In this document: piece by piece, positions 39,321 to 51,221 of the stretch
Position numbering within the stretch: position 1 is the stretch's first letter
Layout of the letters: each line of letters begins with the position of its first letter
DNA from: Glycine soja
Taxonomy: Eukaryota > Streptophyta > Magnoliopsida > Fabales > Fabaceae
Direction of reading: 5' to 3'
DNA length: 64,000 nucleotides
Assembly: GCF_004193775.1 (NCBI RefSeq)
Contig: NC_041008.1
Coordinates: 8,758,731 to 8,822,730, forward strand
Made by a program: the position numbers and the translations under genes
The notes under the pieces: model-generated
The model's input: only the letters and a program-made list of their open reading frames with translations
Database searches by the model: none
Told to the model about the DNA's origin: nothing

Positions 39321-42150
39321 ATGAGGTCTTCTTCTTCGGACAGGAACAGGATCAACATCGCTGCCAGTGCTCAGAAAGTCGATGTCGATAACCGAATCTC
39401 TCTCCGATTCTACTACCGCATCGCCGATAACATCCTCCGACAGGTCCTTCTGTTCATCTTCGTGCTATTTTAATGTCTCATCCATGAATTGGAAAGAAGA
39501 ACCCTATATTTAGATAGATAGAGTCTAATTAAAAATATTGTTTTTGTCTTTTAAGAAAAACTTTAACAATTTTTTAATAAACATGCTTTCAATTCATAGA
39601 TTTTATTGTGCGTGGAATGGAAGGATGAGAGATTGAGAGAGTGAGAGACAGTGCAATCTGCACTGCTGAATAGCTTTTTATGAGATACTTTATATCATAA
39701 AATGCAATTTTAAATTTGAATATTGTTCACGTGGATTTGGTCTTTGAATGAGGGTGCAGAGACTTTGATGCCAAAATACCAGAAGAGTAGTGGTATCAAT
39801 GAGTGAAAAAAAGAAAAGCGTACTTGAAAGGGGAGGGGTTCCCCGGTGTGCATATAGAGGTTTTGAAGGCAGCATGTTTTGATGGGTCATAATGTGCCAT
39901 ATGTTTGTTAACTGTCGGATGCTCATGCTAAGAATCAGCAATAGGCAAGTGGATCACACTTAGGTGATGATGGGATGCAAGGTCCATACTGGATTACTGG
40001 TGTTAGAGGTCCATGTAAGCAGTTAACCCTGGGGTGTGGTCAGAAATCGGTCATGTCCATGGTCTACTCCGAGCTATGTAGTTGGCTGGCAATTGTGCTG
40101 GGGTGCATTGTTGGCCAGTGGTAGGCCGGACTGTTTAGGCTTGGTCCACGTCTGGAACAAATACGTAGGCATATTAGGTTATGTTCATCAATTTTTGTTA
40201 GTATTTAGAATTTAACATGAGATAGCAAATGAGATTTCGAGATAATGTTAGTGATATAAAGACTGACGTGCATGAATGTCATTATCGTTCATTGCAGTTA
40301 TTTTATAGTATTATGCGGGATAGTTGAATAATTATGCATTTTCTTTGCATATTTTGTGCATTTACTAATTGTCACTTGTGCTATTTTTTTTTCTATTCCA
40401 GAATTTATTGTCTTGCTTTAGTTTTGATTTATATCTGGAAAAGTTCACGTGGTCATGATGTGTTCTTGATTGTTTGGTTGCTCTGCGTGACCCTAAGCTT
40501 CAACTATTGGTTTTAACATTGCAGGCCGATATCTTTCGTGCAGAGAAGAATATTATTGACCTATATGTCATGCTTTTAAGATTTTCTAGGTAACACAAGG
40601 TGGCTCATATAATTATTTGACACATTATATTTGTCTTGAGTTTAATGGCTTAAAATGGCTTGACTTTATTATATTTGTTACTTTGTCATTAAACTGCATT
40701 GAGGGGTCATTCCTTTTGTTTTGTTTTAGTTTGGTGTCGGAGACAATACCACGTCACCGAGACTATAGATCATCTCCACCAAGGCAGAAAGAATCATTGA
40801 AAAAGGTTAATTCTTGACACTCTTCTCCAAATGAAAATTTGTTGTTATAAAATCTTATTTTCAATTTGCCACTGTAGAAATTGTTAATTTCTTTGAATGA
40901 ACTGGAGAACTTGAAACCAGTGGTCCAACAGAAGATCAATGAGCTTAACAGCAAACTTGCATACCAACAAAATGGACAGGGAAAATTTAGTTCAAATAAT
41001 TCACTGGATTTTTCTCCCGTGAAAAAGCAAACTTCGGCTAGTTATGGCCTAATAAAGGTAAAATTTGTTGCATGCAAATTTAATACAATAAAGGTTTCCA
41101 TTCATAAGCGATAATCTTTCCCTAAAATCTTTTCTGTTTTTTGCTCCTCCTGAATAAAAGTCTTGCATCCATATGTTATTGTATATTTGACCAGGCTGTC
41201 AGGCCTACTGCTGGGGAGTTTGTTTACCAAGGATCAAGGAGCCAACCTTTCTCTTATGTCAGGCCTGTGGAAGAGCATGCACGAAGACTGTAAGTATTGG
41301 ATTCATACTTTCTAATGGTGATACGTATTGCATATATTATTGCGGTTTCTTTTATCATAGGAATGAAGTTACATGAAACTATCCTTCATCTTTTGGTTGC
41401 TTTCTAATATCATATGATAAAACTTCTGTTTGAAAGTCAAGTGCTAGATGGTCTTGTGCAATGTTAGTAGTGTGACTATCTACTTATCTGAATTTTTGTT
41501 ATGAGAGTAATTCAGATTTGCTTGTTTCTTTTACATTACTCTGTTACTTTTTCAATATAAAATTTGATCTAGTTAAGTAAGCAAGAATTGAACAGTTACA
41601 ATATTTCCTTTTCCTGGGTTATACCGGCCATGGGAGAAGAATTGGGATCAAATTGTGAATCGGAAGGCCTATTTTCCGAATCACGAATTGAACTGTATCG
41701 TGAAGCTTAGGATTCATGATCAATAGTAAAGAACAGTATCGTATTGTGATTTGTACGATACTGATAACTATGATACTACCAGCTGGTTGAAATTCAATTT
41801 ATCTTGTAGCAAACAGAACAGAGTATTTGGGGTCTATTAGCGGATACATTTTGAAATCTTAAGATGTCGGGGGATATGATTTCCTGTTTCTGAATTTCAT
41901 TGAAAACCCTTGAAAAAAGTTATGTCAGTCAAAAACTTTAAAAGTAAAAAGAGATTTTTACATTTGTAAATAAATTAAAAAAGCATATATACCAAAGGAT
42001 TATGGATTCGGTTCATCTTTGCCTTTGTATTCTCTTGATTGTAATTCAGTACACCTAGTACTGTCTTTTATTATAAATTAAATTCTATTTTTGCTGTGCA
42101 AAAAAAACCAAAGGATTATGGAAATTTTTGTTCAAAAATGAGTTAATGGA

Positions 42151-42214
<64 letters not shown>

Positions 42215-45200
42215 TATCTTCAAGAACTAGCAACCCAATAAAGCAAGGTTCAATGGTAAATTCAGTTTAAGAATTGCTTATCACATTTGATCTAGTAGCA
42301 CTACTCAAAATAAAATTTTAGGCCATGCCTGTCTTTTCAGTCATTTCATATATTACTTCTCCTGCATTTTTTGGAAAAACATTGCTGGACTAAGAACTCC
42401 CTTGCATTTTTTCTAACCTTTTGTAGATCTCTAACTCTTCCACCTCCAAAGGAAGAAACTCTCTCTAGACATTCTATCCTTGGTCCCAACGGGCTAAAAG
42501 GGCAGTGGAGACCACCTATCATTGATAAAGGGGTATACTAGTTTTTATCTGTATGTTTCGATTCTATTCTATTTGAAGATTGTCCTGACTTCTCTCTCTG
42601 AATGTGGATGATGTAGATCAAGTATCCAAGCAACATAGATCTGTCTCCTGTTGAATTACCAAGGTTATTGTCTATTTTAAGCTTCTACAGTGCTTTTCTC
42701 TATTTTGGCCTTGTAGTTTTTCTAAGAAAAAAGTGTTGTATGTCAATTGTAGCCTTTTTAAAAAGGATGTAACTATGTTTTAAGTCATTTTTTAAAAGGA
42801 TTGTTTGGTTCATTAGAGCTCAATGTTTCAAGAGAGTGTTGTCCATGATGCATCTTTAGCTGGTTTATCTATTTATTTTTATATTGATTATGTCCATCTT
42901 ACTCTTGGAACATACAGCCTACAACATTCCTTGGAAGATGAATCTCTGAAAAAGAAGGATAACAGCATTGCAGAACACCATAAATCAGAGTTAGATTCAA
43001 TTCTAACCCAAAGTGAGGACTGCCAGCCCCATCCCCAACCTCAGCCTCAGCATGATCAGGAGCCTCCTTCTCTTATTTCTTTTGAGACAACTGAAACCTC
43101 TGCTCAAATAGAAGTTATCAGACAACCTTCTCCTCCACCCGTACTTGCTGAAGTACAAGATTTGGTCCCTGCAGTGTCACCTTGTGTTAATGAGGCAGGA
43201 TGTAAGACAGAGATTCCATCATCAGATAGTTCTGTTCATGTCGAGGCTCCAATGCAATTGCACATTGTGAGTCAATAACATTTTCTTTTTTTATGTATGA
43301 TTTTAGATTGATACTTTTGGGAGGAGACATAGCTAAGTTTGTGTTGAGTATTTAGTTTCTTCAAAAATAGTTACAATTTCTAAAATATTAATCATTGACA
43401 ATTTGACATTATCCTCTGTTCTAATAATTGTTTCTAATTTGCAGTCAACTGCTTTAATGGAGAGTTTTATGAAGCTTGCCAAGTCAAATACAAAAAAAAA
43501 TTTAGAGACTTGTGGTGTCCTTGCTGGTTTGCTTGTAAGTTTTTCACTTTTTCTTTGTCTTAAAGTAAATCTATAAGCAAAAATAGATCCAAAAGGGTTT
43601 TGGGATCCAAAAATTGAATTTTGCATTAATTGACTAAAAAAATTATTAACTACGTTTTGTATGGTTATGATCTTGTGCTAACACGATGGCACTTTTCTTT
43701 TAACTTTTTCTATTTGTTATGGATCAACCTGTCATATGCATGGTATATTTATATGTACTAGCTTGTAAAATTTTCCAGAGTTTAGTTGGGCTCCGATGGT
43801 TTAGTCTCTCTTGTCTTCTATATTTTATGTTCAACTGTTAGATACTGATTGGAATTTTGTTTAACACATGATCTGCAGAAAAACAGAAAATTTTATATTA
43901 CTGCCCTTATAATCCCAAAGCAGGAGTCAACATCAGATTCTGTAAGATTTCTTTCACTATAAATCTTTTGGGAGATATGTATTATTATTATTATTTATTC
44001 TGTAAATGTTAAATTTATTATTGTCCTTCCTGAGCAGTGTCAGACTACAAATGAAGAGGAAATATTTGAAGTGCAAGATAAACGGTCTCTTTTTCCCCTT
44101 GGGTGGATCCATGTGAGTTTTCAAACTTTGTGTTTGGTGAAACTTATTCAGGTTGTGGAATGTAGAATGAAATTTATCACTGGGTAACTGCAGTCTCACT
44201 TGATGTATTGTAAAAATACAATGTTTATCTGAATTTCTTATATGTTAACTTTGTTAGTCTTCCATTTTTGTAATGCTGAAATATATTATTCTGAATTTCC
44301 AGACACATCCTACACAATCTTGTTTTATGTCATCAATTGATCTGCACACCCATTACTCCTATCAGGTGAGTTCATTAATTTTAATTAATTTTTATGGACA
44401 TTATTTGCTTTGCCTTTGGATATGTATAATATTTGCTGTTTTCTTTGTAAATGGTTGAATTGAAGAGAAAACTGGAGAACTACTAATGATGGAAATGTTT
44501 TATACATTAGTTATATCTCTAAATTTCTGTACTATTTTTTATGGAATCCTATTATTGTAACTAGCCATCCTAGAGTCAGTTTTTTTTATCTTTTTTTACC
44601 GAACATATTAATAATTCATATAGAACAGTTAAAATATATATGCAAAAATCGTTTTCTTTACCTTTGCTTTTTAATCAAACTCTTACACATTTGTAACGCT
44701 TCATTCTTCTATTGTTTCTTTAGATTATGCTGCCAGAATCTGTTGCAATAGTTATGGCGCCAAGAGATAGTTCGAGGTAAGATCACATCTCAGAGATGTT
44801 TTGATGTATGGATGATAACAAAAAAACATCTCGATAACAGAATTAAGTTGGTGATATCAAATTGACAAATTCCAAAAATTATCACAAGTTTGCTTTATTG
44901 AAACATGACCTTATAATTTAGGAAACCTAAGCCGTAATAAAACTTGGAAAGGAAGCGAAAGCATTTTGGAATAATGTAACATACGTATTTTGGAAATGTT
45001 AGCAGAACTCTAATTCTATGATAGTTCCTAAAAATACTTAATAATCCATGTTCCAAGCAAAGAGTAAAATATTTGCTATGAAGAATACATTTAGAAAACA
45101 ATTTTAGTCGCTTCCCTATTATTTGGCATATTATCATATTTACGCATAAAACTGGAGATAGGTATCTTATCATATTTACGCATAGAACTGGAGATAGGTA

Positions 45201-45572
45201 TCTTATCATATTTACGCATAGAACTGGAGATAGGTATCTTATCAAATTTACGCATTAAGAGGGTATTGAATTTCGAACATTCTTTCAAATTTATTTGAAT
45301 ATTTTGGTCTCTGAATATTAATGTGTTATCTGTCATTCAGATATTTTACCTACATATTTTGTAACTACTCTTTGTCAATTTGCATGTACTTCTACAGAAA
45401 CCATGGCATTTTTCGGTTGACAGCCCCTGGTGGAATGTCTGTGATTAAACAATGTGATCAACGTGGCTTTCATCCACATAGTCAGCCTCCAGATGGTGGT
45501 CCGATTTACAAGACATGTACAGATGTATACATGAACCCAGATTTAAAATTTGAGGTAATTGATCTTCGATGA
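39321..45572 (+). CDS. AMSH1: AMSH-like JAMM deubiquitinase, AMSH1 orthologue
   Basis: Fourteen exons join to 519 aa: 39321-39443, 40525-40589, 40730-40805, 40878-41057, 41195-41289, 42427-42532, 42617-42663, 42918-43266, 43445-43534, 43879-43941, 44038-44112, 44303-44365, 44724-44776, 45398-45572. All have GT-AG borders and consistent phases. The N-terminal helical MIT-like region (about 20-115) includes VDNRISLRFYYRIADNILRQ. A variable linker with a PHPQPQPQ run leads to RQPSPPPVLAEVQDLVPAV. The MPN+ domain (about 348-519) has E368 in LETCGVLAG, the JAMM motif H423-x-H425-x7-S433-xx-D436, and H438/H440 plus CDQRGFHPH for the second zinc. It ends EVIDLR. These features match Arabidopsis AMSH1 (507 aa) better than AMSH2 or AMSH3. 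AMSH enzymes cut Lys63-linked ubiquitin on ESCRT cargo at endosomes and are linked to autophagy and vacuolar trafficking. No lesion was seen. Confidence 0.95.
39444..40524 (+). other. AMSH1 intron 1 with an unrecognised GC-richer insert
   Basis: The intron is 1.08 kb. Bases 39760-40170 are clearly GC-richer than the rest and include GGGGAGGGGTTCCCCGG and GGCCAGTGGTAGGCCGG. No reading frame or terminal repeat could be matched, so this may be an old insertion. Confidence 0.35.
41605..41785. mobile_element. MITE remnant in AMSH1 intron 5
   Basis: The segment GTTATACCGGCCATGGGAG...GTATCGTACGATAC-like, ending GATACTGATAACTATGATAC, has inverted ATAGTTATCAGTATCGTA-type motifs and CGAATCACGAATTG/TGAATCGGAAGG cores known from plant MITEs. 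The termini are degraded. Confidence 0.35.
42154..42215. repeat. (AT)n microsatellite followed by a T tract
   Basis: About 44 bp of alternating AT is followed by about 18 T residues, inside AMSH1 intron 5. Confidence 0.85.
45132..45256. repeat. 36-bp tandem repeat in AMSH1 intron 13
   Basis: TATCATATTTACGCAT begins at 45132, 45168 and 45204, and a truncated unit (TATCAAATTTACGCAT) begins at 45240. The period is exactly 36 bp with one or two substitutions. Because 36 is a multiple of three it creates a repeated open frame on the minus strand, which is not a gene. Confidence 0.9.
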
Positions 45573-46489
45573 TAAGAGTTATGCTCTCTGTCATTGTTTA
45601 TAGACCAAGCTTTTCTCCTATATAGGTTTTACTTTTACCATTAATTCAGCCGTGGCCATAAAGAATGGCCCGGCTGTGTTTGTAAAAAGAAATCTTGCTG
45701 GTTAGCTGTTTCTTTTTTGGGTTACACTGATTTGAGCTTTTAACCGCTGTGCTGCATGCATGGTCATTTGTATTAATATCAAACTGTTTTACCCATTGGT
45801 GTATATCAAACTTGTGAAGATCTAACCGGTTTTTGGTGATTCTGTTTTTTTTCCTGCTTAATATAAGGATTTGTGATTTGATAACAATTTAAAACAATAG
45901 TCTTTTTTAAATAAAAGAATTATATTAAGTTAATTTGTTATGTTTATAGTTAATTTTACTTTTTTTAAGTATATATATTGCACAAGCTGGCTGTTTTAAG
46001 TACAACACAGATGTAAACTAAGAAAATATAACCTACCTATTTTGCAAACTAAACCAGTCCAACCTGTTAAAAATGTAAGCCGACAAACCGTAAACAGGCC
46101 AGGCCAGGCCATTTACCCACTCAAGTGTTTTTTTTTTTTTTTACAATATCGACCAATTAAAAAACGGTATATTGTTCTTCCAATGTTATTTTCATTAATC
46201 TTCTTAATATTTTATAAGAAAATAAAAATATTCAATATCTTAAAATATTAATACTTGCTTAATTTAACAAATAAGAAAGCTAATAAATTATTACAAAATT
46301 TAAAATAATATGATTACTTAAAGAGAGATGGAATAACATGCAGTTCTAGAGTCTTAAAACTTAATGCTAAAACAAAATTACTATTCTCCCATCATATAAG
46401 CTAACAAAAAATCATCTGTGGTTCTATATCTAACTAAACATTTGTACAGCTTTGTACATTCTCATCCTTCCGTCTGTCATGGTTAAAGT
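45573..46489. other. Region between AMSH1 and the ARM/BTB pseudogene
   Basis: The left part is probably the AMSH1 3' UTR. Around 46045-46115 is a short GC-richer motif (ACCAGTCCAACCTG...AGGCCAGGCCAGGCC) like the ends of degraded MITEs. No gene is supported. Confidence 0.35.
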
Positions 46490-47356
46490 CTAGGAATCCT
46501 CATAAGTCAGTTGGATGGATGAGACTTGGTAAGTTAAGAACATACGAATGTCTGGTACAACGTGACAATACCTGCATATTGAAAAGATGGAGCACATAAA
46601 ATATGATCGAATGATTGATGAAAGGTTGGCTTTCATGGATTGAATGTATTGTTCCCAATCCACCACCAGCTCCCAGTTAAAACAGTAAACTATGGAAGTA
46701 CCGTCGAGGTTGTAAAAAAATGTAACATACCATGCTTCCAACCTCGGTTTATCAAAATTCTCCAGCATAAACAGTATAAATGCATGTTTTAGTTTAGTAT
46801 CATTGAAATCCTCCGACATCTTGTACATTAGTGAAACACTTTCCACTGAAATATCCTACAAGCATAGGTTGATGAGCTGTGGGGTTAAATTAAGCCATAA
46901 AAAAGCTTTCTCCGAAAGCAACAAAAAAAAACAAACCGTGAAACACAATTTTGGTCTACCCGAGCAATAGCATTTTCACAAATATCAGCAATTCAATTTC
47001 AAAGAGAATAATAATTATACTAATTTAAGTAATGCAATAATGACAACATAGAACAAACGGTTCAATAAATAAGGAAAACAAATCAAAATAAACCAACATG
47101 AAAAGCGCACACATACCTGGTGAGATGTCGATGGAGGAGCAGCATCAAAAAGAGAGACAGAAGAACTGGCTTTGGCAGCCAATTTGTGAAGAGCTGCTGA
47201 AGCATTACCCTTCTGCTTTACGCTTGTAGATTCAAGAATATCCAGCAGCAATTTTAATCCTGAATATTTTGCAGCATATTGATTGAAAATACTTTCCTAG
47301 TACCGTGAGTGGGAAATTACAAAAGTGTACTGATAATTTAATACCATTCTTGTCAA

Positions 47357-47928
47357 CATAGTTGTGAAATCCGGTTTGGCTCGACCGGTCGGACCGGTCC
47401 AACTAGGACCTGGTGACATAATCGGGTTGGTTTCATTATTTGACCGGTCATGCATGTGACCCTGGATGGTCCAGTCAAATTCAGCCAGTTTTGTGAAAAC
47501 CGGGTGACCCAGCCAGTTTTTAAAACCCGGATTGGGTTTTACATGTTAAAAAAAAAATGGGAGTGCAGAAAATAATAACGGGAGTACAGAAAGTTTATCC
47601 GCACTCTTATTGATTGAAAAATTGGACTTGTGTTTTAATTTAGGTAGTTGTTATTTACACTCTTTATTACTAATGCACTTCACTTGTACTATCAATTTTA
47701 ATATTTTAATTGTTATTTTAGATTTTGGAGTATAAAATAATGGATGAAATTTTTTTAGTCAAATAATGTTAGATATGTATTTATATATAATATATATACA
47801 TATATTTTTAATTTTTTTAATATAGATTGGATCAAATCGAATTATTTATTGATCTAGTGGTTGAACGACTGATCCACTGACCTATTACTTCGATCAGCTC
47901 AATGACCGGACCGGATTTTACAATTATG
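47357..47928. mobile_element. hAT-type non-autonomous transposon
   Basis: A 572-bp element with 19-bp terminal inverted repeats: CATAGTTGTGAAATCCGGT on the left and CATAATTGTAAAATCCGGT on the minus strand at the right (two mismatches). It is flanked by an 8-bp duplication, CTTGTCAA (47349-47356) and GTTGTCAA (47929-47936), seven of eight matching. The subterminal parts are rich in GACCGGTC motifs. It encodes nothing and lies within the ARM/BTB pseudogene. The 8-bp duplication indicates the hAT superfamily. Confidence 0.8.
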
Positions 47929-48841
47929 GTTGTCAATGAATGTAGTTTTACGATCATGAGTCTTTTTTCAGCAAAGCCCATTAGATATATTAGGCTTTCT
48001 GTACCTGCCAAAGAGGAATAGAACTGAAAATCATCAACAATATCGTAAAAAAGATATGAACAAAATACAGTTAAAACAGGTTATAATTCTCATCTATGAC
48101 TAAACTAAATCAGCCACATAGAATTTCCAAGAAAACTCACCTGCCCTTGCATCTTCTCCTCTAATCTTTTTAATGTGATGATTCCTGCACACTCTTTAGT
48201 AGGCTGCAAGTTAAACGACAATCACAAGCAGCCCACTTAAAAAATTGGTGAGAGAAAGGTGTTCTTTAAGTGAACATTAATAACAACTAATTTTTCATTA
48301 AGAAATGCAAGTATGTTAAAACTGAAAGTCTATTGCTACAATTACAAAGAGTAAATGAACATACTTGATCTTCGAAATGTTCACCCTTCAGTGTTTGAAA
48401 ACCACCAGCCTTAATAATATCTGCAACAATGTCCTATCATAGAAAGCTGTTATGTCAGTGGCAGAGTATAGCACATTATCACTGCGTATCAATGATTTCT
48501 AAAGGGCAACATACAATGTTGACCAAGTAAAGAACAAGGAAGCTAACTTCACCTCATTACCAGCAAGACAATAAAGAGTAAAAACAGCAGGGAGTTGGAA
48601 GGCTGCATTGTTTGACTCAAGAAGATTTAGCAGTCTCTATACCTCCGTTATGAGCAATACTGGCTTGATTATGTGAGTCCTAACATTTGAGTTTTATGTT
48701 CAAAAAAAGGTTATGCCAAAAAATATGGGACTAAAAACACGTTAATTTTACAAATACTACAAACATATTTAAGTTTATATATATTTACCCAATAAGAGAG
48801 CATAAATTTTTGCACCATTTGTTGTGATTTATATACTATAA

Positions 48842-48875
48842 ACTAGTATTCTAGCCGGTGCAATGCATAAGATAA
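48842..48875 (-). mobile_element. Possible Helitron 3' terminus
   Basis: On the minus strand the sequence reads TGCATTGCACCGGCTAGAATACTAGT followed by T. This resembles the GTGCATTGCACGGG hairpin plus CTAGT end of plant Helitrons. The matching 5' TC end would lie close to 50150, which would leave a very small element into which the Pack-MULE later inserted. This is speculative. Confidence 0.3.
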
Positions 48876-48900
48876 ATATTTATTTTATATAAATAAAATT

Positions 48901-50089
48901 GACTTAAATATGTTTTTTATATCTAAAAAATAGGTTATTTTTAAGTTATTATTTAAAATTCACTTTTGGTCAATTATATATCTAAAAAATTTGTATTTTC
49001 GACGTAGTATTTATTGTTAGTCTCATTATATTATATTAAGTGATGATGTGACCAATAGAATATTACGTGATTAAACCTAATCACTTAACATGTAACCAAA
49101 TTGAAGCCATATCATTATTTTTTATTTAATATATAAATAATAAATAATGACATGGAACCGTCCATCCATCATCTTCTTCCTCGACTCCAAATCCTTCGAC
49201 GAAACCTCTCTCGCCATGAAACAATCCATTGCCTCCTCTTTCTTCTTGACATTCTCTGAAATACTTCGCACGGAGAAACAACTGCAGTCCTCCAAAATCG
49301 CGGCGTCTAGTTCCTTTAGTAACCGCTCTTGCCCATTCAACATGATCGTTAAGCCGTAGCTGAGCATATCTTCTTCCTCCTTGTCGGGATTGGAACCCTT
49401 GGGGAGGCAGAAGGAGAAGAAGTAGTGCAAATAGTTGACTTTCACGACGATGGCGTCCTTCGTGAGCAGCCATTGAATCTCATCAGCGACGCACGTATAC
49501 ACGACGACAGGTTGTCGCCTTGTCAGAGGCAGATCACGGAGAAATCGTCACATGCGAGCTCGACACTATAGTCCTTGTCGATGAGGTTGAGGATCGCGGC
49601 GAGGATTCGGAGGACGGCTTTCTCGGTGGCCTCTGGTGGCGCAGAGGGGGATCCGGCGACAGTGGCATCCTCAGGGAATATGTTTTCAGCGAGGTCGTTG
49701 TAGTTTAATGGAAGGGTAGAGACTAGGTTGCGAGGAGGATGAACGATTGGGATTATGGAGTGGAGCATCGGGGTTAGAATTAATTACTCACATTTTCCAA
49801 ATTCCAATCACGTTTTTTTATTTATTTTATTACCTAATAAAATATAAATTGGATTTTTAAAATAAATTAAATAATAAATAATGACCAATGACTTCAATTT
49901 GATTATGTGTTAAGTGATTAAGTTTGATGACATCACATCTTAATCACGTAACAAAACGAGACTAATGACCTATAATATATTAAAACATAATTTTTTTTTA
50001 AATACCTAAATGATCATAACTCAGAAGTGAATTTTAGATAATAAATTAAAATCAATTTATTTTCCAGATATGATAAACATATTTAAGCT
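48901..50089. mobile_element. Pack-MULE-like element with a captured gene piece
   Basis: A 1189-bp element with long terminal inverted repeats, left arm about 48901-49130 and right arm about 49862-50089. The ends read GACTTAAATATGTTTTTTAT on the left and AGCTTAAATATGTTTATCAT on the minus strand at the right. The arms stay alignable through AAAATTCACTT, ATTACGTGATTAA and AATCACTTAACA. A perfect 9-bp target duplication, AATAAAATT, flanks it (48892-48900 and 50090-50098), which is the Mutator-superfamily size. There is no transposase. Between the arms lies a GC-richer piece of an ERD7-like gene. The element sits in an intron of the ARM/BTB pseudogene. Confidence 0.85.
49150..49768 (-). pseudogene. 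Captured fragment of an ERD7-like senescence gene
   Basis: Minus-strand translation gives NYNDLAENIFPEDATVAGSP, LNLIDKDYSVELACDDFSVI, then VADEIQWLLTKDAIVVKV, SYGLTIMLNGQERLLKELDA and VSSKDLESRKKMMDG. In order these match the N-terminal half of plant senescence/dehydration-associated proteins of the ERD7 family. The conserved Arg after FSVI-C-L is a TGA stop (about 49525), and a small indel near 49505 shifts the frame before VADEIQW. The match stops just after MMDG, so the C-terminal senescence domain is absent. No intron is visible. The fragment lies wholly between the inverted repeats of the Pack-MULE-like element and is not expected to make a working protein. Confidence 0.8.
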
Positions 50090-51221
50090 AATAAAATTTA
50101 TATTAAATAAATACTTTTGAATATATAAATTATATTATAATTAAAATTTGAATTAATCACCTTTGCCAACCTCCAAAGTGCAAAAGTTGACACTTCCTGA
50201 AGTAGTGCATTTGGAGACTTAAGCAAGTCAACCAATAGTGGAATAGCTCCTCTTTGTGAAACATGAACCTGCGTGAACCACAAAGTATGGAAGTCAATAA
50301 AAGGATTTCATAACACAGGTTTATCATATAACAAGTTTGCAACACAAAACTTAATCCACCTTACAATCTGAATCTGTTGCAAATTGGCATAGTAAAAAGG
50401 CTGCCATTGTTTGGATCTCCGAACAGCGGGAACTACATTGAAATTACGAACTTGCAAAGATTAATTGGGGGAGAAAAGTACAAAATTACTAATATGGAAG
50501 TAGTGGCTTACTTTCAGAAAACAATAATCATGTTCAATAAACATATCATTCATCAATAGGTTGCTCACAGGAAAAACCATGACCGAAGTATAATGTTACC
50601 TAAGTAAACAAAGGACAGGTTGTAAATCCCTGGCTAGAAGAACTTCTTTCTTATTATTTGGAGAAGAGTTGACCAGTTTTCTAATCACATCAACCTACAA
50701 AATGCACTAATTCAGCTAGTGCCAGTAATTTAGAACTCTGCAAGCAGTAAACTAAAAAATACATGGGATTCTGTGAATTCATAGAAGCGTCTTACTGCCA
50801 CGCAATGTATTGTAATATCCTCTGATCGAAGCATTAGTACAAGAGTGGGTAATGCCTTGCATTCAACAATCTGCAAAAAAATTTCATTGTTGTAAACAAC
50901 TACAACAACAGAATGCATCACACCAATTTACAGCAGAAGGTCAACTACCTGATTTTTATTGTCATCATTCTGAAAAGCAAGAGTTCCCAAGGCCATTGCA
51001 GCTGGAACCTGTACCTTTGTGTCCTTGAATTCAAGCAATTCAACAAGAGGATTATTTTAAGGTATGTAAAAAAAGAGAAAAACCTGAGAAGGGTCTGAAT
51101 GATGGTATTTTCATAGGCAAGATGGTTTATTGCATGAGCTACTCTGCTTAGAAGATGAATAAGTGGTTGAGAAATCTACGGGCAAGGCTCCAGCATATAT
51201 AACGAGTTGCCCATGATCTGG

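Larger units (their letters stand above)
46490..51221 (-). pseudogene. ARM-repeat/BTB gene remnant (ARIA/ABAP1 family)
   Basis: Exon pieces on the minus strand match this family in the correct order: about 51221-51070, 51050-50950, 50870-50796, 50694-50600, 50432-50360, 50268-50161, 48679-48553, 48433-48365, 48203-48141, 47259-47117, 46855-46731, 46571-46490. Typical strings are ARM-repeat residues IVECKALPTLVLMLRSEDIT, SSRCSEIQTMAAFLLCQFAT and GAIPLLVDLLKSPNALLQEV, and the C-terminal SVSLMYKMSEDFND. Most GT-AG borders survive. Lesions: the N-terminal exons are missing; the frame shifts after GALP (about 51173); the acceptor near 51056 is lost; the 48553-48679 exon is 127 rather than 129 bp (2-bp deletion) and frameshifted; the exon before 47259 is absent; and the whole BTB core between 47117 and 46855 is gone. 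Intact relatives are nuclear ARM-BTB proteins acting in ABA signalling or cell-cycle control. Two transposons have inserted into it. Confidence 0.85.

Noticed and set aside
44895..45336. Minus-strand ORFs with a repeated MIRYLSPVLCVN-type unit
   Set aside because: They arise from the 36-bp tandem repeat inside AMSH1 intron 13 and oppose the gene.
49126..49502. Two overlapping minus-strand ORFs as separate genes
   Set aside because: They are two frames of the same frameshifted ERD7-like fragment within the Pack-MULE.
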